Source: Mongoliitalea daihaiensis
GTDB lineage: Bacteria; Bacteroidota; Bacteroidia; Cytophagales; Cyclobacteriaceae
DNA: 64,000 nucleotides
Assembly: GCF_021596945.1 (NCBI RefSeq)
Contig: NZ_CP063779.1
Coordinates: 995,501 to 1,059,500, forward strand
Reading direction: 5' to 3'
Every line of letters begins with the position of its first letter. Positions within the stretch are counted from its first letter, which is position 1. The position numbers and the translations under genes are program-made. Of the stretch, positions 29,190 to 38,883 are shown piece after piece. Under the pieces are notes generated by a model. That model was given only the letters and a program-made list of their open reading frames with translations, was not told where the DNA came from and did not search any database.

Positions 29190-30345
29190 TGTTTGATACT
29201 TGGATAATAGGATATTGGGTTGTGGTAACAAATACCAATTTGCGTCAGCAAAGCATCTGTGGTAATCTGTGAAGATCAGTGGCTGAAAAAGGATATTGAT
29301 TGATATTTGGATAATAGGATATTGGGGGGCGTATCAAAAAACCTTGCGCTCGTGGCGGTAATCGTAGCGGTCGTGGCGTGAACTTATTTTTTGAAATAAA
29401 TGGAAATATTGGATGGTGATGTCCAATACCAATTTGCGTAAGCAAAGTATCTGTGGTAATCTGTGAAGATCAGTGGCTAAAAAAGATATTGATTGATATT
29501 TAGATATTAGTGGATATTGGGGAGGCGCATCAAGAAACCACCTTGCGCTCGTTGCGAAAATCGTAGCGGGCGTGGCGTGAACTAGCATTTTGAAATAAGG
29601 TGGAAATAATGTTGAAATAAATGGAAATATTGGATGGTGATGTCCAATACCAATTTGCGTCAGCAAAGTATCTGTGTTCATCTGTGAAGATCAGTGGCTA
29701 AAAAAGATATTGATTGATACTTGGATACTGATGGATATTGGGGGCGTATCAAAAAAACCTTGCGCTCGTTGCGAAAATCGTAGCGGTCTTGGCGTGAACT
29801 TATTTTTTGAAATAAGGTGGAAACAATGTTGAAATAATTGGAAATATTGAGCTTTGGTACCAAATACCAATTTGCGTCAGCAAAACATCTGTGGTAATCT
29901 GTGAAGATCAGTGTCGAAAAAAGATATTGATTGATATTTAGATATTAGTAAATATTGGGGAGGCGCATCAAGAAACCACCTTGCGCTCGTTGCGGTAATC
30001 GTAGCGGGCGTGGCGTGAACTAATAAATTGAAATAAGGTTGAAATAAAGTAGAAATAAATGGAAATAATGGATGATTGTGTCTAATACTAATTTGCGCCA
30101 GCAAAGCATCTGTGATAATCTGTGAAGATCAGTGTCGAAAAAAGATATTGATTGATATTTGGATATTTATGGATATTGGGGGCGTATCAAAAAAGTTTGC
30201 GCTCGTTGCGATAATCGTAGCGGGCGTGGCGTGAACTTATTTTTTGAAATAAGGTGGAATTAATGGGCTGTGGTTACAAATACCAATTTGCGTCAGCAAA
30301 ACATCTGTGTTCATCTGTGAAAATCAGTGGCTAAAAAAAGATAGT
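29190..30345. repeat. Repeat array A, right block (~200-222-bp units)
   Basis: Five more units of the same degenerate repeat. The GCGCTCGTTGCG ... GTGGCGTGAAC landmark lies near 29346, 29545, 29764, 29986 and 30194, giving spacings of about 199, 219, 222 and 208 bp. The array runs to within 10 bases of the lytic transglycosylase stop codon. Units share the TTTGCGTCAGCAAA and AATCTGTGAAGATCAGTG segments with the left block. Confidence 0.9.
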
Positions 30346-30354
30346 GGCAAGACA

Positions 30355-31296
30355 TCAAACGGGCAGAAGGATGGTGTAGGTCTTGCCTTTGGAGACATTC
30401 AGTTTCGTGGAGCGAAGCCATGGGTTGTGGATTTTTAAATCCTTGTAGCTGCTACCGTGTTTGATCGCCCAATCTGCCAAGTTAGGAATGGAACTCTGCA
30501 CTTGTAGGGCTCTCAAGGTAGGAAGCTCATACAACTCCTCCTTTGGCAATTCAAACCCATAACGCTCAGAATTCTCAAAAAGCTCCTTAAATGCCACAAT
30601 CCTGAAAATGTAGCGGCTCGTCTCCTCATTGAGCCACAAGTCGTAATAATTGTTGTGACGCTGCTCGTTCTTCCGTTTAGAAAGGCCGGAAATTCCCATA
30701 TTGTAACTCGCGGCCACAGAAGTCCAATTCCCAAAATTAGCATAGGCCTTCTTCAAATACTTGCAGGCCGCTACGGTAGATTTTTCCAAGTGGTAACGTT
30801 CATCTACATCTTTGCTCACTTCAAGGTTATATTCCTTGGCCGTCGCATCCATAAACTGCCAAAATCCACGCGCTCCAGCCGGGGATACCACATTCAGCAA
30901 ATTGGATTCCGCCATCGCTAGGTATTTGAAGTCCTCAGGAACACCATTTTCTTTCAAAATCTTCTCAATAGTCGGCAAAAACTTATTAGCCCGCTTCATC
31001 AACAAAATAGCATTGGACTCCCAATAGGCATTCACATAAATCTCTCGTTCAAAGCGCTCCCGAACCTCTGGGTCTTTCAAGGGAAGTTCTTCACCTGCGA
31101 AATTTACTTTATCAGGTAGGGAAAAAATATTCACCCGCTTATCGGGAATCGTTATCCGTATTTGATTGCCATCACTGGTATTGACTGTAAGCTGTGGCTG
31201 CTCGGAGGCCTCCTGCAAAAGCTTAAACTGAAAAAGCACTACCCCTATGAGTAGTGCGATCAAGGTATAAATCACTATAAGATGAAATCGCTGCAA
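30355..31296 (-). CDS. Lytic transglycosylase (SLT/MltD-like)
   Basis: Membrane-anchored murein transglycosylase of 313 aa. An N-terminal anchor (LIVIYTLIALLIGVVLF) is followed by a spacer and an SLT domain at ~115-260. The catalytic Glu is Glu130 in MAESNLLNVVSP, followed by GARGFWQFM and ASYNMGISGL, the standard motifs. The end (SYKDLKIHNPWL ... TYTILLPV) resembles a LysM-like or MltD tail. The frame opens with TTG at 31296, only 2 bases after the upstream LOG gene stop, and the anchor begins at once, so the unusual start is plausible. It is co-transcribed with the LOG gene. Confidence 0.9.
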   Translation of the reverse strand: MQRFHLIVIYTLIALLIGVVLFQFKLLQEASEQPQLTVNTSDGNQIRITIPDKRVNIFSLPDKVNFAGEELPLKDPEVRERFEREIYVNAYWESNAILLMKRANKFLPTIEKILKENGVPEDFKYLAMAESNLLNVVSPAGARGFWQFMDATAKEYNLEVSKDVDERYHLEKSTVAACKYLKKAYANFGNWTSVAASYNMGISGLSKRKNEQRHNNYYDLWLNEETSRYIFRIVAFKELFENSERYGFELPKEELYELPTLRALQVQSSIPNLADWAIKHGSSYKDLKIHNPWLRSTKLNVSKGKTYTILLPV

Positions 31297-31298
31297 GC

Positions 31299-32033
31299 TT
31301 AATAATTTGGTGTCAGTAAATACTTGGAATAGAAATCATCAATCACCTTCACAGCTTCTACTGCATCATCTACCACATAGAACAAATCTAAATCCGGCTC
31401 AGAAATGTATTTATAATCTTCCAAAAGGGTCTTCTTAATCCAGTCAATCAATCCTCCCCAAAACTCTCTTCCTACCAATACGATTGGGAAACGACCAATT
31501 TTGATGGTTTGGATCAAGGTCAATGCTTCGAATAATTCATCCAAGGTTCCAAATCCACCAGGCAACACGACAAATCCTTGGGAATATTTCGTAAACATCA
31601 CCTTTCGCACAAAGAAGTAATCAAACATGATCATCTTGTCCGGGTCAATGTAGATATTTCCTTTGGCTTCAAAAGGTAGCTTGATACACAAACCAACGGA
31701 CTTACCATTCTCCGAATTAGCTCCTTTGTTGGCTGCCTCCATGATCCCAGGACCTCCACCGGTGATCACTCCGTAACCATGACGCACCAATTTGGCCGAA
31801 ATCTCTTCAGCCATGATATAATGCGGATGGTCAGCTGGGGTACGTGCCGAACCAAATACCGAAACGCACGGACCAATTTTACCAAGCTTCTCAAAACCCT
31901 CTACAAATTCGCTGATTACCTTAAAAATTACCCAAGAGTCCTGACTCTTGATTTCATTCCAATCACGCTCTTTGAACGCTTTACGTATTTTTTCTTCTCT
32001 CTTCTCCTCAAAATTCTCAAATCTGCTACTCAT
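31299..32033 (-). CDS. LOG-family protein (TIGR00730 Rossmann fold)
   Basis: A 244-aa cytoplasmic protein from ATG 32033; an in-frame TTG at 32054 is the alternative. It carries the two LOG signatures: GGGPGIMEAANKGA near residue 92 and PGGFGTLDELFE near 160. LOG proteins are cytokinin-riboside phosphoribohydrolases or the related nucleotide 5'-monophosphate nucleosidases PpnN; this larger type with an N-terminal helical extension (EEKREEKIRKAFKERDW) is common in Bacteroidota. First gene of a pair with the lytic transglycosylase. Confidence 0.9.
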   Translation of the reverse strand: MSSRFENFEEKREEKIRKAFKERDWNEIKSQDSWVIFKVISEFVEGFEKLGKIGPCVSVFGSARTPADHPHYIMAEEISAKLVRHGYGVITGGGPGIMEAANKGANSENGKSVGLCIKLPFEAKGNIYIDPDKMIMFDYFFVRKVMFTKYSQGFVVLPGGFGTLDELFEALTLIQTIKIGRFPIVLVGREFWGGLIDWIKKTLLEDYKYISEPDLDLFYVVDDAVEAVKVIDDFYSKYLLTPNY

Positions 32034-32199
32034 AGATATATTTTTTATGTTCAAATGTATAAAAATTCCTTGAATTCGTTGAAACCTCCATCTATTGACG
32101 GATTATTGAACGATTTTAGTTTTTAAAAGTTCGAATTTAGAAGTTTTTGAAGAACATCGAATTAAAAACAAACCGAAAAAAACCAGAGACTCTATAGTG

Positions 32200-32590
32200 T
32201 TATTTTTCATTACTTATGAAATCAAACCTTATGACATTAAAATACATATAATCCTCATTGTAGTTTTTATGGTATTCATTATTCATAGATAAATATAATC
32301 CATCCTTTCCAACAAAAGCTCTGTAAGAATCCACCTCAAAATCATGAAATTCAGTTTCTCCTAAATACTTAAACTTTTCATTGAATACCAATATCTTAAA
32401 ATTGGGACGAACCACATGTAATTCATCAATGGGTAATGGGTAGATTTCAGGGTCCGCAGGCAAGTCAAAAAACCGTTCCGATAGAAAATAATATATTTAC
32501 TATCACCGACTAAATTAAGAAACCTCAAATAAACATCTCTCATGAAGTTTTTATAGTGAATGTCTAAAAGTACCCTAATCCTGAAAGGAA
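32200..32590 (-). pseudogene. Truncated, frameshifted remnant of a DUF4221-like gene
   Basis: Two minus-strand frames join into one C-terminal protein fragment. The upstream part (LLDIHYKNFMRDVYLRFLNL ... YIIFYRNGF) continues in another frame as FFDLPADPEIYPLPIDEL and runs to a natural end (GKDGLYLSMNNE ... YFNVIRFDF). The shift falls in an A6 run around 32466-32472. The pattern fits the end of DUF4221 lipoproteins of Bacteroidota (family named from memory). The 5' two-thirds are missing, cut off where the transposase remnant begins. Confidence 0.55.
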
Positions 32591-32599
32591 TAATTGGGT

Positions 32600-32850
32600 T
32601 TAAATATCTTGAAGATCTTTTAAAAATATACTTTCAAAGTAGGCTTCTGGGTAAAGCTGAAACTTTTCAAGACTTGCGTATGAGCTAAGGTTCTTTGTTG
32701 CCACCATGATCATGGTCGAAAAGTCTTCAGCCTCTTTCATCCGCTTATGTAGAACTTTAACCTAGAGGTTGAGTATTAATGCCACCCAAATATGGATTTT
32801 GAACCCCTTCTCACTGTCCGCCAAAAATATCTGTTTGAACTGTCCCTCTT
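32600..32850 (-). pseudogene. C-terminal remnant of an IS4-like transposase
   Basis: Minus-strand translation gives KEGQFKQIFLADSEKG, then FKIHIWVALILNL, an in-frame TAG, and VKVLHKRMKEAEDFSTMIMV, ending at TAA 32600-32602. The IHIWVALI ... FSTMIMVATKNLSSY pattern is that of the C-terminus of IS4-type DDE transposases. No N-terminal part or inverted repeats are visible, so it is a dead fragment. Confidence 0.55.
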
Positions 32851-32880
32851 TTCAAAGCAGGAATAGCGTGTATTAAATTG

Positions 32881-33843
32881 TTAAGGGGTTAAAAATTGAT
32901 TTTCAAAAGTGAGTTGGAATGATTGGTTACTGACCAAATCCAATATATGTAGTCTACCGTTGCCTACATTTGAATTGGTATAGACTATTTTACTACTATC
33001 CGGTGACCATTCGGCACTATATGCGTTGCTTAATAGCATTGATTTTCTTTTTTCTGCAAGAAATAGAAGAAATGTCCTTACTATTGTATCGGGGCCATCT
33101 CCATTTGCGGTAAATAAAATCCGGTCTTTTCCGGTGGAAATTCTTAAATAACCCAGATAATGAAATGGATCTGAAAGTAGACCCAAAAGGTTTGTTTGCT
33201 CAGAAGTAACGTCTATTTTAAGGAGGTCGAATCGGATTGATCCTTTTCCATCCGGAACACCTCTATAAGAAATAATTTCATTCTCGTTATACCATTGAGG
33301 ATCTCCAATATTTCCCGAATAAACTTGGCGGATTTCTTTTGTTTGCGAATCAAGAATCCAAATACCTTGAACTGAAGCTTTTTCAGGAGAAGTGTAACTT
33401 CTCCTGTATACTAAATTACTCGAAAAGCCTTCGAAGTTTGGTGAAAAATTTCTCCCTTCAAAGGTCAGTTGTTCTGAGCTGTCACCTTCCAATTCGGTGA
33501 TCCAGATTTGGGCACCAAGGGAATAAGCAAGCCATTTGGAATCAGGGCTCCAGGCAGGATTTTGTCCACCGGGTATCCAAAAAGTGTTTTCACTGCCATC
33601 AGGCCTAATCCTGTAAATCCCTGTATAGTCGGTTCGGCTGTCCACATGATAATAGGCGATCCATTTGCCATCCGGGCTCCAGGAAGGTTCATAGTCAATC
33701 ACTTCAAAATTAATGCATCCATCAATACATATAGGATCTTCCTCCAATACATTTGTGCAACAGATTAGCAGGCTAATAAAAATTACTATCCCAATTGAAA
33801 GGGTATATTTTTTATAAATCAAATATGCTTTGGATAATCCCAT
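32881..33843 (-). CDS. TolB-like WD40/PD40 beta-propeller lipoprotein
   Basis: A 320-aa exported protein. An N-terminal hydrophobic segment ends in a lipobox-like LLICC (around residue 28). PD40 repeats follow, each with a PxWSPDG/SK-type motif: EPSWSPDGKWIAYY, NPAWSPDSKWLAYS and AEWSPDSSKIVYT. The fold is that of the TolB C-terminal propeller, a protein-binding scaffold; there is no TolB N-domain. It stands alone on the minus strand with ~650 bp of gene-free DNA upstream. Confidence 0.8.
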   Translation of the reverse strand: MGLSKAYLIYKKYTLSIGIVIFISLLICCTNVLEEDPICIDGCINFEVIDYEPSWSPDGKWIAYYHVDSRTDYTGIYRIRPDGSENTFWIPGGQNPAWSPDSKWLAYSLGAQIWITELEGDSSEQLTFEGRNFSPNFEGFSSNLVYRRSYTSPEKASVQGIWILDSQTKEIRQVYSGNIGDPQWYNENEIISYRGVPDGKGSIRFDLLKIDVTSEQTNLLGLLSDPFHYLGYLRISTGKDRILFTANGDGPDTIVRTFLLFLAEKRKSMLLSNAYSAEWSPDSSKIVYTNSNVGNGRLHILDLVSNQSFQLTFENQFLTP

Positions 33844-34503
33844 GGCAACTGAATTTTTGTGAGACCCATTAAAGAGGTACTTTTAAAATTAATTAAACTA
33901 ATATAGTAATTAATTTAAAAAAAATAAATTCTAATTTTTTTTGATGAACTATTACTATCCAATGGGATCTTTATATTTTCAACTATCTGGTATGAAATAG
34001 AGATTTATCTGTACTGGTTTTAGATTCACAAGACAAAAAAATGACCGAGAGCAAACCTAAAAAAATATTTTTATATCAGGTTTCTGCATGATTCAAGTTC
34101 TTTACATTTAAAATTACGGAAGAATCACCCCCAAATAAAAAAACAGGGTACCTCAAACTATTTCATTTCAACTTATTTACAAAAGAAAAAATTTATTCAA
34201 TTTAGCTGTACGAGGCGAGAGCCAAAATTTTGATAGTGGGTAATTTTTCTACCGACGATTATTGGAAGTGGGTTAAAACCCACACTCCTAAGTGGCTTAC
34301 TATTCCGGCCAATGTGTTAAAACCCATGGCAATTGATTGGTTCTACATACGTATTTTTTCTCCAACCTGTTAGCTTTCCTGGATTTTTAGTAGGTTAAAA
34401 CCTACAAAAGAGGAATGTTTTTAAAGAACAATTCAAGTAATTACACGCCCTTAAATTATTTCGCCGCAAGGCATATTTCAACTTTATATCGCGCTAGCAT
34501 ATT
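33844..34503. repeat. Gene-free stretch with GGGTTAAAACCC-type palindromic repeats
   Basis: No gene visible. Three related palindromes occur: GTGGGTTAAAACCCAC (34270-34285), GTGTTAAAACCCAT (~34314-34327) and GTAGGTTAAAACCTAC (~34390-34405). The GGTTAAAACC core is a dispersed intergenic element common in Bacteroidota. The right end merges into simple repeats that run into lspA. Confidence 0.6.
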
Positions 34504-35223
34504 TCATTTTTCTCGCTTCTCATCTCCTGATTCTAAACTCTCGCTTCTCGCCTCTCGGTTCTCATCCACTAGCTTCTCCTCTTCTCCCTCAATAAACTGT
34601 CGCTGAATCTCATCCTCTTGCTCAACTACCGCTGATTTTTGGTTCTCCTCCTCTTTGAAAAACCTACCTTGGAAAATTAAAATGATAGCTACTCCTACAA
34701 AAATGGAAGCATCTGCAATATTAAAAATCGGCCATAAGGCAGTATAACTACCACCCACGAATGGAATCCAAGTTGGCAGATAACCTTCCCAAATATCGAT
34801 GTAAAACATGTCGATTACTTGTCCATGAAACCAAGGAGTTGGTGCATTAAAGGGCGCATTATTGAACCAAACACCGTAAAAAATACTGTCTATCAGGTTA
34901 CCAATAGCCCCTCCCAAAATCATGGAGATACAGACGATATATAACGCATGCATTTTTTTCTCAATGATGCTGTAGAGGTAGTAGCCAATCCCAAACATCG
35001 CTACCAAACGAAAACTTGTCAACAATAACTTACCATATTCGTGGCCAATCTGCATACCAAAGGCCATGCCTGGATTGGTGGTATAGTGCAATTTAAACCA
35101 ATCCCCAAAGACTTTGATCTGTCCAGGTGTGCCAAAATCCATTTGGTAATGGACAATCAACTTCACCACTTGGTCAAGCACAATTACGAGTAAGGCAATG
35201 CCAAAATATTTTAAATACTTCAT
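34504..35223 (-). CDS. lspA: Lipoprotein signal peptidase (signal peptidase II)
   Basis: Inner-membrane aspartyl protease that cleaves prolipoprotein signal peptides; 239 aa from ATG 35223 (TTG 35232 is the alternative). The four-helix layout is clear, with catalytic aspartates in NLIDSIFYGVWFN and FNIADASIFVG and an N-terminal DQVVKLIV motif. The C-terminal ~50 residues are hydrophilic and Glu/Arg/Ser-rich (SESLESGDEKREK) and are encoded by TCTCGCTTCTC-like simple repeats, so the tail looks like recent run-on into low-complexity DNA. It follows ileS on the same strand (73 bases), with a hairpin in the gap. Confidence 0.95.
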   Translation of the reverse strand: MKYLKYFGIALLVIVLDQVVKLIVHYQMDFGTPGQIKVFGDWFKLHYTTNPGMAFGMQIGHEYGKLLLTSFRLVAMFGIGYYLYSIIEKKMHALYIVCISMILGGAIGNLIDSIFYGVWFNNAPFNAPTPWFHGQVIDMFYIDIWEGYLPTWIPFVGGSYTALWPIFNIADASIFVGVAIILIFQGRFFKEEENQKSAVVEQEDEIQRQFIEGEEEKLVDENREARSESLESGDEKREK

Positions 35224-35238
35224 GGATTTCAATTGAAA

Positions 35239-35281
35239 GCTACAGATTTAAGGATTTTTTGCCAATCCCCCAATCTGTAGC
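35239..35281 (-). terminator. Hairpin between ileS and lspA
   Basis: GCTACAGATT (35239-35248) and AATCTGTAGC (35272-35281) pair perfectly over 10 bp. On the minus strand it lies just past the ileS stop but lacks a strong T-run, so it may attenuate read-through into lspA more than stop it. Confidence 0.45.
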
Positions 35282-35296
35282 CTTGATTTATTTGTG

Positions 35297-38200
35297 TTAA
35301 GCTTTGGTAACCTTTACCTGCAATTCGAAATCATCCATATCCAGTGCTATCGCACCTTCCACTTGGTCTCTGACTTCCAACGTCAAAGCTTGGGTTTCGG
35401 TTTGGATATAGCCAGCAAAGTTTTGAATCGCCGCATCGATGAGTGCTTCCTGTTTGCCTACTTGGATGTGAATCTTATCCTGCACTTCCAATCCCATGTC
35501 TTTTCGGAGATTCTGAACGCGGTTGACCAAATCTCTGGCAATCCCTTCCTGCTTCAATTCTTCAGTTAAGGTAATGTCCAATGCCACAGTCAAACCTTCG
35601 TCCGTAGCAACTGACCAACCTGGAATATCCTCGGAACTGATCAATACTTCTTCCAATAACAATTCGATCTCTTCTCCATCTGCAGGAACCATAATCTTGC
35701 CCTGCTTTTCGATGGTATTGATTTCTTCTTGTCCCCAGGATTTGATAGCCGCAACGACAAATCGCATTTTTGGTCCCAACTTTTTACCCAACACAGGTAA
35801 ATTAGGCTTGGCATTCTTCACCAAGATACCGGAAGTATCGTCGATGTATTCTACCATCTTAATATTCACCTCAGACTTTATCAATTCCTCCACGTGCATG
35901 ATCTGACGCTTGGTCTGCTCATTCAAGACAGGAATCATGATGCGCTGCAAAGGCTGTCGTACCTTGATGCCGATGTCTTTGTTTTTTCTCAAGGAGTGTA
36001 CCAAGGAACTGATGCGCTGTGCCATATCCATGCTGGCTTCCAATTCTTGATCAATCAAGTCACTTGCTGCCGACTTCCAGTCCGTCAAATGAACCGACTC
36101 TAACGCATCGCTGGTGGATGCCGTCAGATTTTTGTACAACCAATCTGCATAGAAAGGCGCAAAAGAAGACATCAACTGTGTGATGCTCAATAAGCATTCG
36201 TACAAGGTCTCGTATGCTGCCTGCTTATCCTCATTCATCTCCCCTCTCCAGAATCGTTTCCTGGCTAGGCGAACGTACCAGTTGGACAAGTGATCCACGG
36301 TAAAGTTCATGATCGCACGGGTAGCTTTGGTGGCATCGTAATTGTCCATCGCGCCTTCCACTTCTGCAATCAAGGACTGCAACTTGGAAATGATCCACTG
36401 ATCCAATTCGGCACGCTTAGCTACAGGGATGGAGGCATTTGTGTCGTAGACAAAAGCATCCAAATTCGCATACAGCGCAAAGAAGTTATAGGTGTTTTGA
36501 AGCGTACCGAAGAATCTGCGCTGCACCTCCACGACACCATCCAAATTGAATTTCAAATTATCCCAAGGGTTGGCATTGCTGAGCATATACCAACGCAAAG
36601 CATCCGGTCCGTATTCTTTCAAGGTCTTGAACGGATCAATCGCATTGCCCAATCGCTTGGACATTTTGTTGCCGTTTTTATCCAACACCAGACCATTGGC
36701 AATCACATTTTTGAATGCTACCGAGTCAAAGAGCATTCCTGCAATCGCATGCAAGGTAAAGAACCAGCCTCTTGTTTGGTCCACACCTTCGGCGATGTAA
36801 TCTGCTGGATAGTTGGCTTGGAAGATGTCTTGATTTTCGAATGGATAATGCCACTGCGCATACGGCATGGCACCCGAGTCAAACCAAACGTCAATCAAAT
36901 CCGGCTCTCGGAACATTTTCTCTCCCGTAGAAGAAACCAAGACCACATCATCCACATAGGGCCTATGCAAGTCCATTTCTTTGCCTTCCCAAGGAGATTT
37001 TTCCATCACACCAGCAGCTATGGCTTTGTCCATCTCGGCTTGCAACTCCGGTACGGAACCAATGCACTTTTCTTCCGAACCATCTTCTGTTCTCCAGATC
37101 GGCAGGGGAGTTCCCCAGAATCGGGAACGGCTCAGGTTCCAATCCACGAGATTTTCCAACCAGTTTCCAAAACGACCCGTACCGGTAGCTTCAGGTTTCC
37201 AATTAATGGTCTTGTTGAGAGCTACCAACTTATCCTTGTAGGCAGTAGTTTTGATAAACCAGCTTTCCAAAGGATAGTACAAGATTGGCTTATCTGTTCT
37301 CCAGCAATGCGGGTAGCTGTGTTCGTATTTTTCGACCTTGAAGGCCTTGTTTTCATTCTTTAAAATGATAGAAATGATGATATCCGTATTCTTGTATTCC
37401 TTGTTGGATTCATCATCATTGGTGTAATTTTTTACAAAGAAATCATCCGGACCAAACTCCTTGTGGGCGCTGATTGCGTGTTCCTTCATTTTAGCAGCTA
37501 AATATGTGCCTACTACAGACAAAAATTTACCCTGCTTATCCACCACAGGAACTTCGTTGCCTGCTTCATCTTTTACAAAAACGCCCGGAATGTTATTTTG
37601 CACCAAGGTACGGAAGTCATCTGCACCAAAAGCTTTGGCCAGGTGAACGATACCCGTACCATCTTCTGTAGTCACATAATCACCTGCTACAACCGTAAAG
37701 GCAGGATGAGGAAGGTTCAGTTCTGCAATTGGGAATAACTGTTGATATTCCAGCCCAAGTAAATCCTTTCCTTTGAACTCCTCCACGATTTGGTAAGGAA
37801 TCAATTTGTCTCCGCCTTTAAAATCCTCCAATGCCTTATCTGCTGCCTTTGGGTTGAAATAGGCGCTCATTCTGGCTTTTGCCAAAATTGCAAACATCGG
37901 CTCGAAGGTATAGGGATTGAAGGTTTGGACCTTTACATAATCCAGGTTTTCTCCCACTGCAAGGGCAGAGTTGGACGGTAAGGTCCAAGGAGTAGTCGTC
38001 CAAGCCAGGATATAGGTATTTTCCTGATTTTTGAGTTTAAACTGCGCCGTGATGGAGGTATCCTTCACATCCCGGTAGCAGCCCGGTTGATTGAGTTCGT
38101 GCGAACTCAGCCCTGTCCCCGCAGCAGGAGAGTAGGGCTGAATGGTGTAGCCTTTGTACAACAAGTCTTTTTTGTACAATTGCTGCAAGAGGTACCACAG

Positions 38201-38677
38201 GGATTCGATATAGTTGGCCTCAAAGGTGATGTATGGATCATCCAAATCCACCCAATAGCCGATTTTTTCGGTGAGGTCATCCCATTCATTTTTGAAACGC
38301 ATGACTGTCTCGCGGCATTTGCGGTTGTATTCCTCTACGGTGATTTTCTTGCCGATATCTTCCTTGGTGATCCCCAATTCCTTTTCTACCTGTAATTCTA
38401 CCGGCAAACCGTGCGTATCCCATCCTCCTTTACGCTTTACTTGGAAGCCTTTCAAGGTTTTGTATCGACAAAAAATATCCTTCAAGGTACGCGCCATCAC
38501 ATGGTGAATACCGGGTGTACCATTAGCAGAAGGTGGTCCTTCAAAAAAAGTGAAGGTTTCAGCCCCTTGTCGTTGGGTGACAGACTTATTGAATATGTCG
38601 TTTTCTTTCCAGTATTGGAGGATACTTTCTCCTATCTGTGGATAATCTACTTGCTTAAACTCCTGGTATTTTTTCAC
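35297..38677 (-). CDS. ileS: Isoleucyl-tRNA synthetase
   Basis: Class I aminoacyl-tRNA synthetase of 1126 aa, the long type usual in Bacteroidota. The HIGH-like motif is GIHHVMARTLKD after PPSANGTPG, and the KMSKS motif is NKMSKRLGN. The editing (CP1) domain contains the TTPWTLPSNSA segment, and the anticodon-binding domain fills the C-terminal third. The frame opens with GTG (38675-38677) directly before the conserved MKKYQEFKQVDYP start; no ATG is closer. It is the upstream gene of lspA. In several Bacteroidota a DksA/TraR-like gene separates these two; none is present here. Confidence 0.97.
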   Translation of the reverse strand: MKKYQEFKQVDYPQIGESILQYWKENDIFNKSVTQRQGAETFTFFEGPPSANGTPGIHHVMARTLKDIFCRYKTLKGFQVKRKGGWDTHGLPVELQVEKELGITKEDIGKKITVEEYNRKCRETVMRFKNEWDDLTEKIGYWVDLDDPYITFEANYIESLWYLLQQLYKKDLLYKGYTIQPYSPAAGTGLSSHELNQPGCYRDVKDTSITAQFKLKNQENTYILAWTTTPWTLPSNSALAVGENLDYVKVQTFNPYTFEPMFAILAKARMSAYFNPKAADKALEDFKGGDKLIPYQIVEEFKGKDLLGLEYQQLFPIAELNLPHPAFTVVAGDYVTTEDGTGIVHLAKAFGADDFRTLVQNNIPGVFVKDEAGNEVPVVDKQGKFLSVVGTYLAAKMKEHAISAHKEFGPDDFFVKNYTNDDESNKEYKNTDIIISIILKNENKAFKVEKYEHSYPHCWRTDKPILYYPLESWFIKTTAYKDKLVALNKTINWKPEATGTGRFGNWLENLVDWNLSRSRFWGTPLPIWRTEDGSEEKCIGSVPELQAEMDKAIAAGVMEKSPWEGKEMDLHRPYVDDVVLVSSTGEKMFREPDLIDVWFDSGAMPYAQWHYPFENQDIFQANYPADYIAEGVDQTRGWFFTLHAIAGMLFDSVAFKNVIANGLVLDKNGNKMSKRLGNAIDPFKTLKEYGPDALRWYMLSNANPWDNLKFNLDGVVEVQRRFFGTLQNTYNFFALYANLDAFVYDTNASIPVAKRAELDQWIISKLQSLIAEVEGAMDNYDATKATRAIMNFTVDHLSNWYVRLARKRFWRGEMNEDKQAAYETLYECLLSITQLMSSFAPFYADWLYKNLTASTSDALESVHLTDWKSAASDLIDQELEASMDMAQRISSLVHSLRKNKDIGIKVRQPLQRIMIPVLNEQTKRQIMHVEELIKSEVNIKMVEYIDDTSGILVKNAKPNLPVLGKKLGPKMRFVVAAIKSWGQEEINTIEKQGKIMVPADGEEIELLLEEVLISSEDIPGWSVATDEGLTVALDITLTEELKQEGIARDLVNRVQNLRKDMGLEVQDKIHIQVGKQEALIDAAIQNFAGYIQTETQALTLEVRDQVEGAIALDMDDFELQVKVTKA

Positions 38678-38883
38678 AGTCTTCTATAGCTTGATGGGGA
38701 TTGGCCCCAAGATAATTACAATGTACACCTGCAAAGGACTGGACAAGCCTTTGACACAGCCGCAATTAGTGCAGTATAACACTCGAATGCGGGCACAAAG
38801 TTAAGAGATTTTACAGGATTGGAGAGAAATTATTGGGAATTGTGAGGAGAAGCGGTTGCAATAGAGAAAAATAAAGAAATTAA

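Noticed and set aside
26990-30345. Possible CRISPR array
   Set aside because: Units are ~200-220 bp and degenerate throughout, with no short exact repeat alternating with unique spacers and no cas genes. It is an interspersed/tandem repeat.
36290-37363. A 357-codon open frame on the + strand
   Set aside because: It lies fully antisense to ileS, which has all the motifs of a real gene. The long frame comes from the codon use of ileS.
38678-38883. T-box or riboswitch in front of ileS
   Set aside because: I looked for a T-box-like stem with specifier loop and terminator and found none; T-boxes are not expected in Bacteroidota.
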